From Lysobacter ciconiae (GTDB taxonomy: Bacteria; Pseudomonadota; Gammaproteobacteria; Xanthomonadales; Xanthomonadaceae): DNA of 64,000 nucleotides. How positions within the stretch are numbered: the first letter of the stretch is position 1; every line of letters starts with the position of its first letter. Shown one piece after another: positions 21,471 to 33,237 of the stretch. The stretch is from positions 851,001 to 915,000 of the forward strand of contig NZ_CP063656.1 in assembly GCF_015209725.1 (NCBI RefSeq), given 5' to 3'. The translations under genes and the position numbers were made by a program. The notes beneath the pieces were generated by a model, which worked only from the letters and a program-made list of their open reading frames with translations, made no database searches and was not told the DNA's origin.

Positions 21471-22174
21471 GCCGGCATGACACGCCGACGGTGTGGGCAA
21501 TCCTTCCCGCCGCCGGTCGTGGTGCGCGCTTTGGCGGCGACGTGCCCAAGCAGTATCTGCAGATCGCCGGACAACCCCTGATCGTGCACGCACTGGACGC
21601 GCTGCTCTCGAATCCCCAGGTTGCGGGCGCGATGGTGGCGCTGGCCGCCGATGATCGGCACTGGCCGGGCTGGACCACCCGCCACGGCAAGCCGGTCCTG
21701 CGCTGCGTGGGCGGGGGCGAGCGGGCGGATTCGGTGCTGGCGGCCTTGCAGGCACTGCCGCCCGGCCCGGAAGACAGCCTGGTACTGGTCCACGACGCAG
21801 CGCGTCCCAACCTGCACCCATCCGATCTCGAGCGGCTGTTGCATGCCGCGTCCGAAGACCGCCACGGCGCAATCCTCGCCGCACCGGTCCGCGACACCCT
21901 CAAGCGCGGCGACGCGGACGGCCGTATCGCCGCGACCGAGCCGCGCGCCGCGCTCTGGCGTGCACTGACCCCGCAGGCGTTCCGTCGCGGCCTGCTCACC
22001 GATGCCTTGCTGGCGGCCCGCGCCGACGCAGTCCAGGTGACCGACGAGGCCATGGCGGTCGAGCGCGCCGGCCTGCGGCCGCGGCTGGTCGAAGGGCGCG
22101 AGGACAACCTCAAGGTCACGACGCCGGCCGATCGCGACCTGGCCGATTTCCTGCTCTCGCAGCGCCAGCGCTGA
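21467..22174 (+). CDS. ispD: 2-C-methyl-D-erythritol 4-phosphate cytidylyltransferase
   Basis: 235 residues from a GTG at 21467 that overlaps the ftsB stop (GTGA). The nucleotide-binding loop is WAILPAAGRGARFGGDVPKQYL, and VLVHDAARPNL and TDEAMAVERAG are present. It transfers CMP to MEP, third step of the MEP isoprenoid pathway. ispF follows ~95 bp later in a separate or continued transcript. Confidence 0.94.
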   Translation: MSRHDTPTVWAILPAAGRGARFGGDVPKQYLQIAGQPLIVHALDALLSNPQVAGAMVALAADDRHWPGWTTRHGKPVLRCVGGGERADSVLAALQALPPGPEDSLVLVHDAARPNLHPSDLERLLHAASEDRHGAILAAPVRDTLKRGDADGRIAATEPRAALWRALTPQAFRRGLLTDALLAARADAVQVTDEAMAVERAGLRPRLVEGREDNLKVTTPADRDLADFLLSQRQR

Positions 22175-22270
22175 CCGCCGGGTCGAACGCAACTCGAGCG
22201 CGCCGGAAGTCACCCGACGCGGCGTAGGCGACAATGTCGCCCCGTATTCGTTGCAGCAGGACCGGCATCA

Positions 22271-22750
22271 ATGAGCATCCGCATAGGCCAGGGTTACGAC
22301 GTCCACGCATTCGGCGACGGCGATCACGTCGTGCTGGGTGGGGTCCGGGTTCCGCATGACCGCGGCGTGCTCGCCCACTCCGACGGCGACGTGGTCATCC
22401 ATGCGCTGTGCGACGCCATGCTCGGGGCGCTCGCGCTTGGCGACATCGGCACCCATTTCCCGCCCAGCGATCCGCGCTGGAAGGATGCCGACAGCCGCAC
22501 GTTCCTGCGCCACTGTCGCCAGCTCGCGGCCGAGCGCGGCTGGGTGCTCGGCAACGCGGACGTCACCGTGATCTGCGAGCGCCCGAAAGTGGGTCCGCAT
22601 GTCGAGGCCATCTGCACGCTGTTGGCGGCCGACTTGGGCGTGGCTGTGGATACCGTCAGCGTGAAGGCGACCACGTCCGAGCAGCTCGGCTTTACCGGCC
22701 GCGGCGAAGGGCTTGCCGCGTTGGCGGTGTGCCTGCTGGTGCGGGGATGA
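22271..22750 (+). CDS. ispF: 2-C-methyl-D-erythritol 2,4-cyclodiphosphate synthase
   Basis: 159 residues. Signature [22 protein letters not shown] gives the Asp/His zinc ligands, with [14 protein letters not shown] and [12 protein letters not shown], and the C-terminal [14 protein letters not shown]. It cyclises CDP-ME-2-phosphate in the MEP pathway. Its TGA overlaps the ATG of truD (ATGA), so the two are translationally coupled. Confidence 0.95.
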   Translation: MSIRIGQGYDVHAFGDGDHVVLGGVRVPHDRGVLAHSDGDVVIHALCDAMLGALALGDIGTHFPPSDPRWKDADSRTFLRHCRQLAAERGWVLGNADVTVICERPKVGPHVEAICTLLAADLGVAVDTVSVKATTSEQLGFTGRGEGLAALAVCLLVRG

Positions 22751-23826
22751 GCGACGCCAGCGCGCCCGGACCCGAGGACAGTGCGCCCGCCGCTGACACG
22801 CGCGCCCACGGCGAGCCCGTGCTGTCCGCCCGGATGCGCGTCACGCCGGAGGACTTCTTCGTCGAGGAACTGGCCGGCTTTGAACCCTCTGGCAGCGGCG
22901 AGCACCTGCTTCTGACGGTGCAGAAGCGCGGCATGAACACCGCTTTCGCCGCCCGCAGCATTGCCCAGTGGGCCGGCGTGGACGACATGGCGATCGGCTA
23001 CGCCGGGCTGAAGGATCGCCACGCGGTGACCCGCCAGCGCTTCAGCGTGCACCTGCCGCGCAAGGTCGCCCCGGACGTTGCCGCGTTGCAGGTGGACGGA
23101 CTGCAGGTGCTGGAACAGGCGTGGCACGCGAAAAAGCTCCCGCGCGGTGCGCTGGCCGGCAACCGCTTCGTGCTCGTCCTGCGCGACGTCGTCGGCGATT
23201 CGGCCCCGATCGAGGCGCGCCTGCAGCAGATTGCCCGGCGCGGCGTGCCGAACTTCTTCGGCGAGCAGCGCTTTGGCCGCGATGGCAACAACCTGGGCAA
23301 GGCGCTGGCGATGTTCGAAGGCCGCCGGGTGCGTCGCGACGAGCGCAGCATGCTGCTCTCGGCCGCGCGCTCGGTCCTGTTCAACCAGGTGCTGCAGGCG
23401 CGGGTCGAGGCGCACTGCTGGGATACGCCATTGACGGGCGAGGTGTGGATGCTCGATGGCAGCCGCAGTGTGTTCGGGCCCGAGCCGCTCACTCCGGAGA
23501 TCGGACAGCGCCTGTCGGCGTTCGACATCCATCCCAGCGGCCCGCTGTGGGGCCGCGGCGAGCTGCGCAGCCAGGCCGATGCGCTGGAGCTGGAGCAGGG
23601 CGCGCTGGCCGACCCCATATCGATGCAACTGCGTGCCGGTCTGGACCAGGCAGGCCTGAAGCAGGAGCGGCGATCCTTGCGCCTGCGCGCCGAGGCCCTG
23701 CGCTGGCAATGGCTGGACGCCGCGACACTGGAGCTGTCATTCAATCTGCCGCCGGGCACCTACGCCACTGTGGTGCTGGCGGAGCTGGGCGAGGTGCGCG
23801 ACGGCTCCGGCCAGTCCGGGGCCTGA
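22747..23826 (+). CDS. truD: tRNA pseudouridine(13) synthase
   Basis: 359 residues. The TruD signature is [16 protein letters not shown] with catalytic Asp ([10 protein letters not shown]), then [16 protein letters not shown] with the conserved NxxG/QRFG segment. It forms pseudouridine at U13 of tRNA-Glu. It overlaps ispF by 4 bp, and the ispF-truD-surE-pcm order is conserved with E. coli except for the smr gene inserted on the opposite strand here. Confidence 0.94.
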   Translation: MSDASAPGPEDSAPAADTRAHGEPVLSARMRVTPEDFFVEELAGFEPSGSGEHLLLTVQKRGMNTAFAARSIAQWAGVDDMAIGYAGLKDRHAVTRQRFSVHLPRKVAPDVAALQVDGLQVLEQAWHAKKLPRGALAGNRFVLVLRDVVGDSAPIEARLQQIARRGVPNFFGEQRFGRDGNNLGKALAMFEGRRVRRDERSMLLSAARSVLFNQVLQARVEAHCWDTPLTGEVWMLDGSRSVFGPEPLTPEIGQRLSAFDIHPSGPLWGRGELRSQADALELEQGALADPISMQLRAGLDQAGLKQERRSLRLRAEALRWQWLDAATLELSFNLPPGTYATVVLAELGEVRDGSGQSGA

Positions 23827-23859
23827 TCGTGCCGCAGCCCGCGCGGTGCGGGACCCGCG

Positions 23860-24408
23860 TCAACGACGCCGCGGCGCCAGCAGGACGACCACCGCGCCGC
23901 TGCCGCCCTGGGCGGGCAAGGGCGAATGGAAGGCCAGCACGCTGGAGCGCTGCCGCAGCATGCGGTCGACCAGATTCTTCAGTACCGGCGCGCCGCTGCG
24001 GCCGATATCCGCACCGCCACGCCCACCCTTGCCATGGATGATGCGCACACAGCCCAGACCGTGGCGCTGCGCATCGTTCAGGAACGCGCGCACCAGCGCC
24101 TCGGCGGTAGCTGCGTCGGTGCCGTGCAGGTCGAGCTCCTCCTGCGCCGACATCTCGCCGCGGCGCAGGCGCTGCCATGCCTCCTGGCTGACATCGCCGC
24201 GCCATGCCAGCGGGTCGTCAGCTTCCAGCAACGTGGATTCCAGCGCGTGGCGGAGATCCTCGCGCGCATCGGCATCATCGCGCTCGGCCATCTTCGCGCG
24301 CGGTTTCGGGCGCGGCGCGGACGGCGGGGCGGGGCGTTCGGGCAGCTTGCGAACCGGCCCGATCGCGCTGCGGAACAGCGCGGCATCGTCGTCGTCGGCG
24401 CCGTTCAA
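23860..24408 (-). CDS. Smr-domain protein
   Basis: 182 residues. The N-terminal half is charged and Pro-rich (PERPAPPSAPRPKPRAK). The C-terminal Smr domain has the DLHG motif (EELDLHGTDAATAEALV) and the HGKG motif (IIHGKGGRGGADIG). Smr domains are nicking or RNA-cleaving endonucleases; SmrB-type proteins cleave mRNA between collided ribosomes. The segment DVSQEAWQRLRRGEMSAQ resembles the SmrB/YfcN family, but a SmrA identity cannot be excluded. It is inserted against the direction of truD and surE. Confidence 0.85.
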   Translation of the reverse strand: MNGADDDDAALFRSAIGPVRKLPERPAPPSAPRPKPRAKMAERDDADAREDLRHALESTLLEADDPLAWRGDVSQEAWQRLRRGEMSAQEELDLHGTDAATAEALVRAFLNDAQRHGLGCVRIIHGKGGRGGADIGRSGAPVLKNLVDRMLRQRSSVLAFHSPLPAQGGSGAVVVLLAPRRR

Positions 24409-24640
24409 GGGGGCATTCCGGTATCCATCCGCCTAGCCTAACGCGCCGTGGGGGAGGCGGCATCGTGGTGGTGCGATCGCGACCATGCGTGCGGCGAAGG
24501 GTGGCTGCCATCGGCTATCATGACCGCTTTGACGGGATCCAAGCCGCCGCACCGCCGGCGCCTGCGATCCGCCCCCGACCGGCTGCGCCGGTCCCTGCCA
24601 CTACTGCATTGCGCCCGCGTGGCGCTCGCCAAGGGAGATC

Positions 24641-25435
24641 ATGCGAGTCCTGGTCAGCAACGACGACGGCGTCGATTCACCCGGCATCCGCGCCCTCGCC
24701 GAGGGACTGCGCGCCGCCGGTCACGAAGTAGTGGTGGTCGCACCGGACCGGGACCGCTCCGGTGCCAGCAACTCGCTCACCCTGGACATGCCGATCCGGG
24801 TGATCCAGCAGGACGAGACCACCTGGCGCGTCGCCGGCACACCCACCGACTGCGTCCACGTCGCCATCACCGGCATGCTCGAGACGGAGCCCGACATCGT
24901 CGTGTCCGGAATCAACGACGCCGCCAACCTGGGCGATGACGTGATCTATTCGGGCACGGTCGCCGCCGCGATGGAGGGCCGTTTTCTCGGCCTGCCGGCG
25001 GTTGCCGTGTCGCTGGTGACCAACGGGCAGCTCGGCCAGCACTACGAGACCGCCGCGCGCGCCGCGGTGGAGATCATCGCCCGCCTGGCGACCGACCCGC
25101 TGCCGGCCGACACGATCCTCAACGTCAACGTGCCCGACCTCTCGTGGGAGGACGTCCGCGGCTTCCAGGTCGGTCGCCTGGGCAACCGCCACCGCGCCGA
25201 GGCGTGCATTCCGCAGGAAGACCCGCGCGGTCGTCAGTGGTGGTGGATCGGCGGTGCCGGGCCCGAGCAGGACGCCGGTCCGGGCACCGATTTCCACTCC
25301 GTGCGCAGCGGCTATATTGCGATCACCCCGATCAAGGTCGACCTGACGCGCTACCAGGCGCTGGAGCAGGTGGCGAACTGGGTCAGCGGGCTGGAGTCCT
25401 CGCTGGAGTCCTCGTCCGCGGAGGCAGGACGATGA
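24641..25435 (+). CDS. surE: 5'/3'-nucleotidase SurE
   Basis: 264 residues. The metal-binding N-terminus is [18 protein letters not shown], with [13 protein letters not shown] and the [21 protein letters not shown] active-site segment. SurE is a metal-dependent nucleoside monophosphatase and polyphosphatase. AAGGGAG lies just ahead of the ATG. Its stop overlaps the pcm start (ATGA). Confidence 0.95.
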   Translation: MRVLVSNDDGVDSPGIRALAEGLRAAGHEVVVVAPDRDRSGASNSLTLDMPIRVIQQDETTWRVAGTPTDCVHVAITGMLETEPDIVVSGINDAANLGDDVIYSGTVAAAMEGRFLGLPAVAVSLVTNGQLGQHYETAARAAVEIIARLATDPLPADTILNVNVPDLSWEDVRGFQVGRLGNRHRAEACIPQEDPRGRQWWWIGGAGPEQDAGPGTDFHSVRSGYIAITPIKVDLTRYQALEQVANWVSGLESSLESSSAEAGR

Positions 25436-26109
25436 GCCTGAGGATGCGCCTGCAGCCTACCGATCGCGGGTCCGGACTGACCTCGCAGCGGGTGCGCGAC
25501 CGGCTGGTCGATCGTCTGCGCGACAACGGGATCGCCGACGAGCGCGTGCTCAATGCAGTGCGCAACGTGCCGCGCCATCTGTTCGTGGACGAGGCGCTGG
25601 AAAGCCGCGCCTACGACGACACCGCCTTGCCGATCGGCCACGGCCAGACCATCTCCCAGCCCTGGGTGGTGGCCAAGATGACAGAAACCCTGATGCAGGC
25701 GCAGCCATCCAAGGTGCTGGAGATCGGCACCGGCTCGGGCTACCAGGCCGCCATTCTTGCCGCCCTCGGCCTGGAAGTGCACACCGTGGAGCGCATCGGC
25801 GAGCTGCTGCGCACCGCGCGCAAGCGCTTTCGCCAGTTGGGCATGAACATCCGCAGCAAACACGACGACGGCCGCATCGGCTGGCCGGAAAATGCGCCCT
25901 TCGATGCCATCCTGGTCACCGCCGCCGCGCCGGCGCTGGTGGACGCGCTGACCGCGCAACTGGCCCCGGGCGGTGTGCTCGTGGCGCCGGTGGGCGCCTC
26001 GGCCGGGCAGTCGCTGCTGCGGCTGAGCAAGGACGCCGATGGCCGCATCACCCAGGAGACGATCGGTTCGGTTGTCTTCGTGCCGCTGCTGTCAGGCCTG
26101 GTCGACTGA
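25432..26109 (+). CDS. pcm: protein-L-isoaspartate O-methyltransferase
   Basis: 225 residues. Family landmarks are [33 protein letters not shown] and the SAM site [16 protein letters not shown], with the [12 protein letters not shown] segment. It methylates isoaspartyl residues to start repair of aged proteins. The 4 bp overlap with surE and the order surE-pcm-yqaA-nlpD point to one transcript. Confidence 0.94.
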   Translation: MSLRMRLQPTDRGSGLTSQRVRDRLVDRLRDNGIADERVLNAVRNVPRHLFVDEALESRAYDDTALPIGHGQTISQPWVVAKMTETLMQAQPSKVLEIGTGSGYQAAILAALGLEVHTVERIGELLRTARKRFRQLGMNIRSKHDDGRIGWPENAPFDAILVTAAAPALVDALTAQLAPGGVLVAPVGASAGQSLLRLSKDADGRITQETIGSVVFVPLLSGLVD

Positions 26110-26122
26110 AGGATCCCTGCGC

Positions 26123-26740
26123 TTGAAACTCTTTGGTCCCCTCTACGACCGGTGCCTGGTCTGGGCCGCCCACCGCCGCGCGCCGGCGCTGTTGGCCGGC
26201 TTGAGCTTTGCCGAGGCGGTGGTGTTTCCGATTCCGCCCGAGGTCATGCTCGGCCCGATGTGCCTGGCCCGGCCGACGCGTGCGTTCTGGTTTGCGCTGC
26301 TCAGCCTGATGGGTTCACTGGCCGGCGCCGTGCTGGGCTACCTGCTGGGCCACTACGCCTTCGAGCTGGTCCGCCCGCTGCTGGTCACGCTGGGCTGGAT
26401 GGACCGGATCGACGTGGAGGTGTCGGCGTTGCGCGAGATTGCTGCCAACTCGCCGTGGAAAGCGTTCTGGGTGCTGGTGCTGGTCGGGTTCACGCCCATT
26501 CCTTTGAAGATATTCACCTGGGCTTCCGGCATCGTCGGGGTACCGTTGCTGCCGTTTATCGCCAGCATGTTCGTTGGCCGCGGCAAGCGCGTGTTCCTGC
26601 TGGCGCTGGCAATCCGGCTCGGCGGTCACCGGGCGGAGGCGGCATTGCGACGCTACATTGAACCGGTCGGCTGGATCGCAACGGTCCTGCTGCTGGCGGT
26701 ATTCACCTGGCTGATCTGGAGGACACAACAAGGCGCATGA
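26123..26740 (+). CDS. YqaA family (DedA/SNARE-associated-like) membrane protein
   Basis: 205 residues from a TTG at 26123, with AAGGA upstream. The protein has about four or five hydrophobic segments, with the conserved FAEAVVFPIPPEVMLGPM and VGFTPIPLKIFTWASGI loops; both re-entrant-loop proline motifs are typical of YqaA. Function is unproven; DedA relatives are lipid flippases or envelope maintenance proteins. Its stop overlaps the nlpD start by 4 bp. Confidence 0.8.
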   Translation: MKLFGPLYDRCLVWAAHRRAPALLAGLSFAEAVVFPIPPEVMLGPMCLARPTRAFWFALLSLMGSLAGAVLGYLLGHYAFELVRPLLVTLGWMDRIDVEVSALREIAANSPWKAFWVLVLVGFTPIPLKIFTWASGIVGVPLLPFIASMFVGRGKRVFLLALAIRLGGHRAEAALRRYIEPVGWIATVLLLAVFTWLIWRTQQGA

Positions 26741-27522
26741 GCATGATGACTCCCGAACAACCCCATATCCGCACGAGCCTGGTCCGCACGATCCTGGCGC
26801 GCATGATCCTGGCCGGGGCGGTTGCGACGGCCCTGGCGGCGTGCTCCAGCGCGGTCACCCGCGAGAGCAGTCCGGTCTCCACGCCCAAATACGGTGCGAC
26901 CCGGGTCGTCCAGCGCGGCGACACGCTGTACCGGATCGCGGTCGAGAACGGCATCGCGATGCGCGACCTGGCTGCCTGGAACGGCCTGGGCGCGCCCTAC
27001 ACGATCTACCCCGGACAGCAGCTGCTGCTGTACCCAAGATCCGGTGGTGCCGTGGCAACCACGCCGCGCGCACCGTCGAGTGGTGGCACGCGCGCGCCGG
27101 CGGCCAGCGCTCCGGCCGTTTCGGCGCCCAGCGCCGCGCCGCTGGCCAGTGGCATCGCCTGGCGCTGGCCGGTGGACGGCGCGCTGCTGAGCCGCTTCGT
27201 CGCCGGTGAGCCGACCAAGCAGGGCATCGACATTGCCGGCGCCGCCGGGGCCCCGGTCAAGGCGGCGGGCGACGGCACCGTGGTCTATTCCGGCTCCGGG
27301 CTGGTGGGCTACGGCGAGCTGGTCATCATCAAGCACAACGAGCAGTGGCTGTCGGCCTACGGCCACAACCGCAGCCGGCTGGTGGAGGAGGGTGCCAGGG
27401 TGAAGGCGGGTGAGCAGATAGCCGAGCTCGGCCGTACCGGTGCCTCGCGCGACATGCTCCACTTCGAGGTGCGCTACAACGGCAAGCCCGTCGATCCGCT
27501 GCTGTACCTGCCGAAGAAATAG
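26737..27522 (+). CDS. nlpD: NlpD-like LysM/LytM lipoprotein, murein hydrolase activator
   Basis: 261 residues. The lipobox LAAC follows a hydrophobic signal. A LysM domain (VVQRGDTLYRIAVENGIAMRDLAAWNGL...YPGQQLLLY) spans ~55-102, then a Pro/Ala linker, then a LytM (M23) domain from ~140. The first zinc motif is degenerate: GIDIAG has no His before Asp where active M23 enzymes have HxxxD, as in NlpD and EnvC. It therefore probably activates an amidase (AmiC) at the septum. rpoS, which follows nlpD in many gammaproteobacteria, is absent here. Confidence 0.87.
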   Translation: MSMMTPEQPHIRTSLVRTILARMILAGAVATALAACSSAVTRESSPVSTPKYGATRVVQRGDTLYRIAVENGIAMRDLAAWNGLGAPYTIYPGQQLLLYPRSGGAVATTPRAPSSGGTRAPAASAPAVSAPSAAPLASGIAWRWPVDGALLSRFVAGEPTKQGIDIAGAAGAPVKAAGDGTVVYSGSGLVGYGELVIIKHNEQWLSAYGHNRSRLVEEGARVKAGEQIAELGRTGASRDMLHFEVRYNGKPVDPLLYLPKK

Positions 27523-27550
27523 TCGACGGCGTGCGCGTCGCTGCCGCGGC

Positions 27551-27925
27551 TCAGCCCGGCAGCACGAAGCCGGCGACCACGCGCCGGTTCTCGCTGGCCA
27601 AGACGCTGAAGGTCCGCGCCGCAGCGGAATTGGTCATCACCTCGATGCCGATACCGCGGCGCAGGCAGACCGCCATCACCTGCGCCGGCGCAAACACCTG
27701 TTGGCCACCGCCACCGATGATCACCACTTCCGGCTCCAGCGCCAGCAGCGGGTCCAGATCGGACGGGGTCAGGGTGTGTATGTCGCGCACGCCCCAGTCC
27801 TCGGACAGGTGATTGGGCGTCAATACGAAACTCCGGGTCAGGCGGCGGTCATTGACCAGCGCCATGTTGCCGTCGGCAGCGCGAAGGAAGAATTCGTAGT
27901 CCGGGCGTTCCAGGGTCAGTTCCAT
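27551..27925 (-). CDS. Mth938-like domain protein (DUF498)
   Basis: 124 residues with the strand pattern of the Mth938/NDUFAF3 family: TPNHLSEDWGVRDIHTLTP, then EVVIIGGGGQQVFAP with the glycine-rich loop, and a C-terminal NSAAARTFSVLASENRRVVAGFVLPG. Bacterial members have no proven function; the eukaryotic relative assists complex I assembly. It is convergent with nlpD and close to yhbY on the same strand. Confidence 0.82.
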   Translation of the reverse strand: MELTLERPDYEFFLRAADGNMALVNDRRLTRSFVLTPNHLSEDWGVRDIHTLTPSDLDPLLALEPEVVIIGGGGQQVFAPAQVMAVCLRRGIGIEVMTNSAAARTFSVLASENRRVVAGFVLPG

Positions 27926-27972
27926 CGCGCCATGCTAGCAAGCGCGATGAGGACTAAAAAGCAGCGGTGCGC

Positions 27973-28278
27973 TCAGGCGCGAGGCAGGACGATGTGGCGC
28001 TTTTCTTCGCTGGGGCGGTACAGCGCGACGGTGTGGCCGATCTTCTGCACCATTGCCGCGCCGGTGCGCTGCACCAGTTGCTCGATCATCTCATCGCGGA
28101 CATCGCGATCGGCCGCGCCCACCTTCACTTTCACCAGCTCGTGGTTCTCCAGTGCGAGCTCGAGCTCCGCCACCAGCGCATCGGAGATGCCTTTTCCGCC
28201 GACCTGGATCATGGCCTTGATGTCGTGTGCCTGGCCGCGCAGGAAGCGGGTCTGGGCACTGGTCAGGACGGTTGCCAT
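27973..28278 (-). CDS. yhbY: ribosome assembly RNA-binding protein YhbY (CRM domain)
   Basis: 101 residues from the second in-frame ATG at 28278 (MATVLTSAQTRFLRGQAHDIKAM), the usual YhbY start. The CRM fold is shown by VGGKGISDALVAELELALENHELVKVKV with the GxxG loop, and by QKIGHTVALYRPS. YhbY associates with pre-50S particles. It is divergent from rlmE, as in E. coli. Confidence 0.9.
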   Translation of the reverse strand: MATVLTSAQTRFLRGQAHDIKAMIQVGGKGISDALVAELELALENHELVKVKVGAADRDVRDEMIEQLVQRTGAAMVQKIGHTVALYRPSEEKRHIVLPRA

Positions 28279-28352
28279 CGATGCACGCAAATGAGGTTGG
28301 GGAGGGCCCGCAGGGTATCATGGCCGGCCCGTCCTCCAGCGGTTTTCGTCTG

Positions 28353-28985
28353 ATGGCTACCCGCAGCAAAAGCAGCCAGCGCTGGCTCAAGGAGCACCAC
28401 TCCGACCCGTTCGTGAAACGAGCGCGGGCGGAAGGCCTGCGCTCGCGTGCCGCCTACAAGCTGGAGGAACTGGTCAAGCGCGACCGCCTGCTCAAGCCGG
28501 GCATGGTGGTCGTCGATCTGGGCGCCGCGCCGGGCGGGTGGTCGCAATGGGTCCGCCAGGCACTGGGCGACAGCGGGCGGGTGATCGCGCTGGACATCCT
28601 GGAGATGCCGACCCTGGCGGGGGTGGAGTTCCTTCATGGCGATTTCAGGGAGGATGCGGTCTTATCGGAGCTGGTGCGCACTCTGAATGACAAACCCGTG
28701 GACCTTGTTCTCTCCGATATGGCCCCCAATAAGAGTGGTGTGGACGCGGTCGACATGCCGCGTGCGCTGTACCTGGCGGAGCTGGCGATGGATTTTGCCG
28801 ACCACCACCTTCGTGTCGACGGCACGTTCCTGATCAAGCTGTTCCAGGGCGTGGGTTTCGACGATTACGTGCGGGAACTGCGGCGGCGTTATGCCAAGGT
28901 AGCAATCCGCAAGCCGGAAGCGTCGCGCAAGCGCTCCCCGGAGGTCTACGCCCTGGCACAGGGCAAACGCGCACAAATCAAGTGA
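28353..28985 (+). CDS. rlmE: 23S rRNA (uridine(2552)-2'-O)-methyltransferase
   Basis: 210 residues. The FtsJ/RrmJ fold shows SRAAYKLEELVKRDRLLKPGM, the SAM motif VVDLGAAPGGWSQ, VLSDMAPNKSG and FLIKLFQG, including the KDKE catalytic residues. It methylates U2552 of 23S rRNA. It sits upstream of ftsH as in E. coli. Confidence 0.95.
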   Translation: MATRSKSSQRWLKEHHSDPFVKRARAEGLRSRAAYKLEELVKRDRLLKPGMVVVDLGAAPGGWSQWVRQALGDSGRVIALDILEMPTLAGVEFLHGDFREDAVLSELVRTLNDKPVDLVLSDMAPNKSGVDAVDMPRALYLAELAMDFADHHLRVDGTFLIKLFQGVGFDDYVRELRRRYAKVAIRKPEASRKRSPEVYALAQGKRAQIK

Positions 28986-29081
28986 CCCGGTCTTTGCGAC
29001 GCGCCGTCCACCCAGCGTTGCCGCCCATCTCCGATGTCTGCCGCGGCAGGCCGTCCGCACAAAAAAAGTGATCCGTATCCT

Positions 29082-30989
<1,908 letters not shown>

Positions 30990-31000
30990 GCAGCCCGCCC

Positions 31001-31900
31001 GTGTTCGATACCGCCACCGTCCTGGACTGCAACGGCCGCCTGCTCAGGCTGGACCGCGCCCGGGTCATGGGCATCGTCAACGTCACCCCCGATTCGTTTT
31101 CCGAGAGCGGCGCCCATCAGGGCACGGAGGCTGCTGTCGCCCACGGCCTGCGCCTGGCCGCCGAGGGCGCCGACCTGCTCGATGTCGGGGGTGAGTCGAC
31201 GCGTCCTGGCGCGGAGGAGGTGGATGCTGAGGAGGAACTGCGGCGCGTCATTCCCGTCATCGAGCGGCTGGTCGCCGAGACCGCGCTGCCGATCAGCGTG
31301 GACACCTCCAAGCCCGAGGTCATGCGCGCGGCCGTGGCCGCCGGTGCCGGGATGATCAACGACATCCGCGCGCTGCGCCGCGACGGGGCGCTGGGGGCAG
31401 CGGCCGAGCTTCGCGTGCCGGTCGTGCTGATGCACATGCAGGGCCAGCCGCGCGACATGCAGGACGCGCCGCACTACGAGGATGTCGTCGGCGAGGTGCA
31501 CCGGTTCCTTGCCGAGCGGGTGTTCGCCGCGGAGATGGCCGGCATCGCCAAGAAGCTTCTCGTCATTGATCCCGGCTTCGGCTTCGGCAAGACCCTGCAG
31601 CACAACCTGACGCTCCTGGCGGGGCTGGAGCGCTTTTCCGATATCGGCCTGCCCGTGCTGGCCGGGCTGTCGCGCAAACGCTCGATCGCCGAGTTGACCG
31701 GTCGCGACGCGATGGACGAGCGCGTGCACGGATCGGTCGCGGCGCACCTGATTGCCGCACAGCGCGGTGCCACGCTGCTGCGGGTGCATGACGTGGCCGC
31801 AACCGTGGACGTGCTGAAGGTATGGGAGGCGGTCGCCGCACTGCCGCTGCCGCAACAGCGCACGGCCGCCGCTGCGATCCGCTGGCCCGACGAGGACTGA
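31001..31900 (+). CDS. folP: dihydropteroate synthase
   Basis: 299 residues from a GTG at 31001, the only plausible start after ftsH. Motifs are RVMGIVNVTPDSFSESG, LLDVGGESTRPGA, ISVDTSKPEVM and the LSRKRSIAEL and DPGFGFGKT segments. It condenses p-aminobenzoate with the pterin pyrophosphate in folate synthesis and is the sulfonamide target. It shares the ftsH-folP order of E. coli. glmM, which often follows, is not here. Confidence 0.94.
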   Translation: MFDTATVLDCNGRLLRLDRARVMGIVNVTPDSFSESGAHQGTEAAVAHGLRLAAEGADLLDVGGESTRPGAEEVDAEEELRRVIPVIERLVAETALPISVDTSKPEVMRAAVAAGAGMINDIRALRRDGALGAAAELRVPVVLMHMQGQPRDMQDAPHYEDVVGEVHRFLAERVFAAEMAGIAKKLLVIDPGFGFGKTLQHNLTLLAGLERFSDIGLPVLAGLSRKRSIAELTGRDAMDERVHGSVAAHLIAAQRGATLLRVHDVAATVDVLKVWEAVAALPLPQQRTAAAAIRWPDED

Positions 31901-31987
31901 TCCGCTGCTTCCACCGGCGGCCGGCGCGAGGTGGCTAAAAAGTGACCAACATGACTGCGCCCCTTGGCAGCCATCACGCTCCGCGAG

Positions 31988-32034
31988 TTGTCCACAGCTT
32001 GATGCCGATGCTTGTCCACAGGCCCTGTGAACAA
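31988..32034. promoter_or_regulatory. cluster of three DnaA-box-like 9-mers
   Basis: TTGTCCACA occurs at 31988-31996 and again at 32012-32020. TGTGAACAA (TTGTTCACA on the other strand) is at 32026-32034. Each is one or two bases from the TTATCCACA consensus. They lie in the 219 bp non-coding gap between folP and miaA. DnaA binding is a hypothesis. Confidence 0.35.
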
Positions 32035-32119
32035 GTCGACGTCCCGATGAGCCCGGGCAGCTGCGGTAGGCTGCCGCGATGACTGCAGACCCGCCATTGC
32101 CTGTTCCGCTTTCCCGCCG

Positions 32120-33067
32120 ATGATTGCCGCCCGACCCTGCGCGATAGCCCTGATGGGGCCCACGGCCTCAGGCAAGACCGCGCTTGCGCTCGACTGGGCC
32201 GAGCGCCTGGGCGGCGAGATCATCAGCGTCGACTCCGCGCTTGTCTACCGCGGCCTGGACATCGGCGCGGCGAAGCCGGACGCGGCAGAACGGACGCGCG
32301 CGCCGCACCACCTGATCGATATCCGCGACCCGTGGCAGCCGTACTCGGCGGCCGAGTTCGCACGCGATGCACGCGCCGCGCTGGACGCGGTGATCGGCCG
32401 CGGCCGGGTGCCGATCCTGGCCGGCGGCACCGGGCTGTATTTCCGCGCCCTGCTGCACGGCCTGTCACCGATGCCGGAAGCCGACGCCCCCATCCGCGCG
32501 CAAATCGCCGCCGACATCGCCGAGCGCGGCTTGCCGGCCATGCACCGTGAGCTGGCGACGCTGGATCCAATCGCGGCCTCGCGCATCCACGCCACCGATG
32601 CGCAGCGCATCCAGCGCGCGCTGGAGGTGTACCGCGCCTCCGGTCGCACCATCACGTCCTGGCGGGCGGAGCCACCGGCACCGCGGCTGCCACTGCGGGT
32701 GTTGAAGCTGGTCCTTGCGCCGCGCGACCGGGCGGTTTTGCACCAGCGCATCGAGCAGCGTTTCGACGCGATGCTGGCGGCCGGCTTTCTGGAGGAGGTG
32801 GGTCGGCTGCGTGTATTGCCACAGCTGCGCGACCATCCGGCGCCGCTGGAACTGCCCGCGGTGCGAGCGGTCGGCTATCGGCAGGCCTGGGAGTACCTGG
32901 ACGGACGCGGCGATGCCGCGGATTTCCGTGACCGCGGCATCCATGCGACCCGCCAGCTGGCCAAGCGACAGCTGACCTGGCTGCGCGGCGAACTGGACGC
33001 GCGCTGGTTCGACCCGATGAGCCAACGCCAGTCCCTGGACGAGGCGCTGGCCCTGTTTCTTCCCTGA
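32120..33067 (+). CDS. miaA: tRNA dimethylallyltransferase
   Basis: 315 residues. P-loop [27 protein letters not shown], and the [17 protein letters not shown] and [14 protein letters not shown] segments are the family landmarks. It prenylates A37 of tRNAs that read UNN codons. It precedes hfq and hflX as in most gammaproteobacteria. Between folP and this gene is the DnaA-box-like cluster. Confidence 0.95.
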   Translation: MIAARPCAIALMGPTASGKTALALDWAERLGGEIISVDSALVYRGLDIGAAKPDAAERTRAPHHLIDIRDPWQPYSAAEFARDARAALDAVIGRGRVPILAGGTGLYFRALLHGLSPMPEADAPIRAQIAADIAERGLPAMHRELATLDPIAASRIHATDAQRIQRALEVYRASGRTITSWRAEPPAPRLPLRVLKLVLAPRDRAVLHQRIEQRFDAMLAAGFLEEVGRLRVLPQLRDHPAPLELPAVRAVGYRQAWEYLDGRGDAADFRDRGIHATRQLAKRQLTWLRGELDARWFDPMSQRQSLDEALALFLP

Positions 33068-33237
33068 GTGTCCTCGGCCGCGCCGGCGCGATCGGCCTGA
33101 TCCGCCAGCTGCAGCACGTTTGCGCCGCCGCCGTTGCGCTACCATCGCCGGGTCGCTGGCTGGGGAAATGCCGGCGGCGGGGCACGCCGTCAACCGCGTA
33201 TCCACCCATAACTAGAAAAACCCAGCGGGGAATTCAG

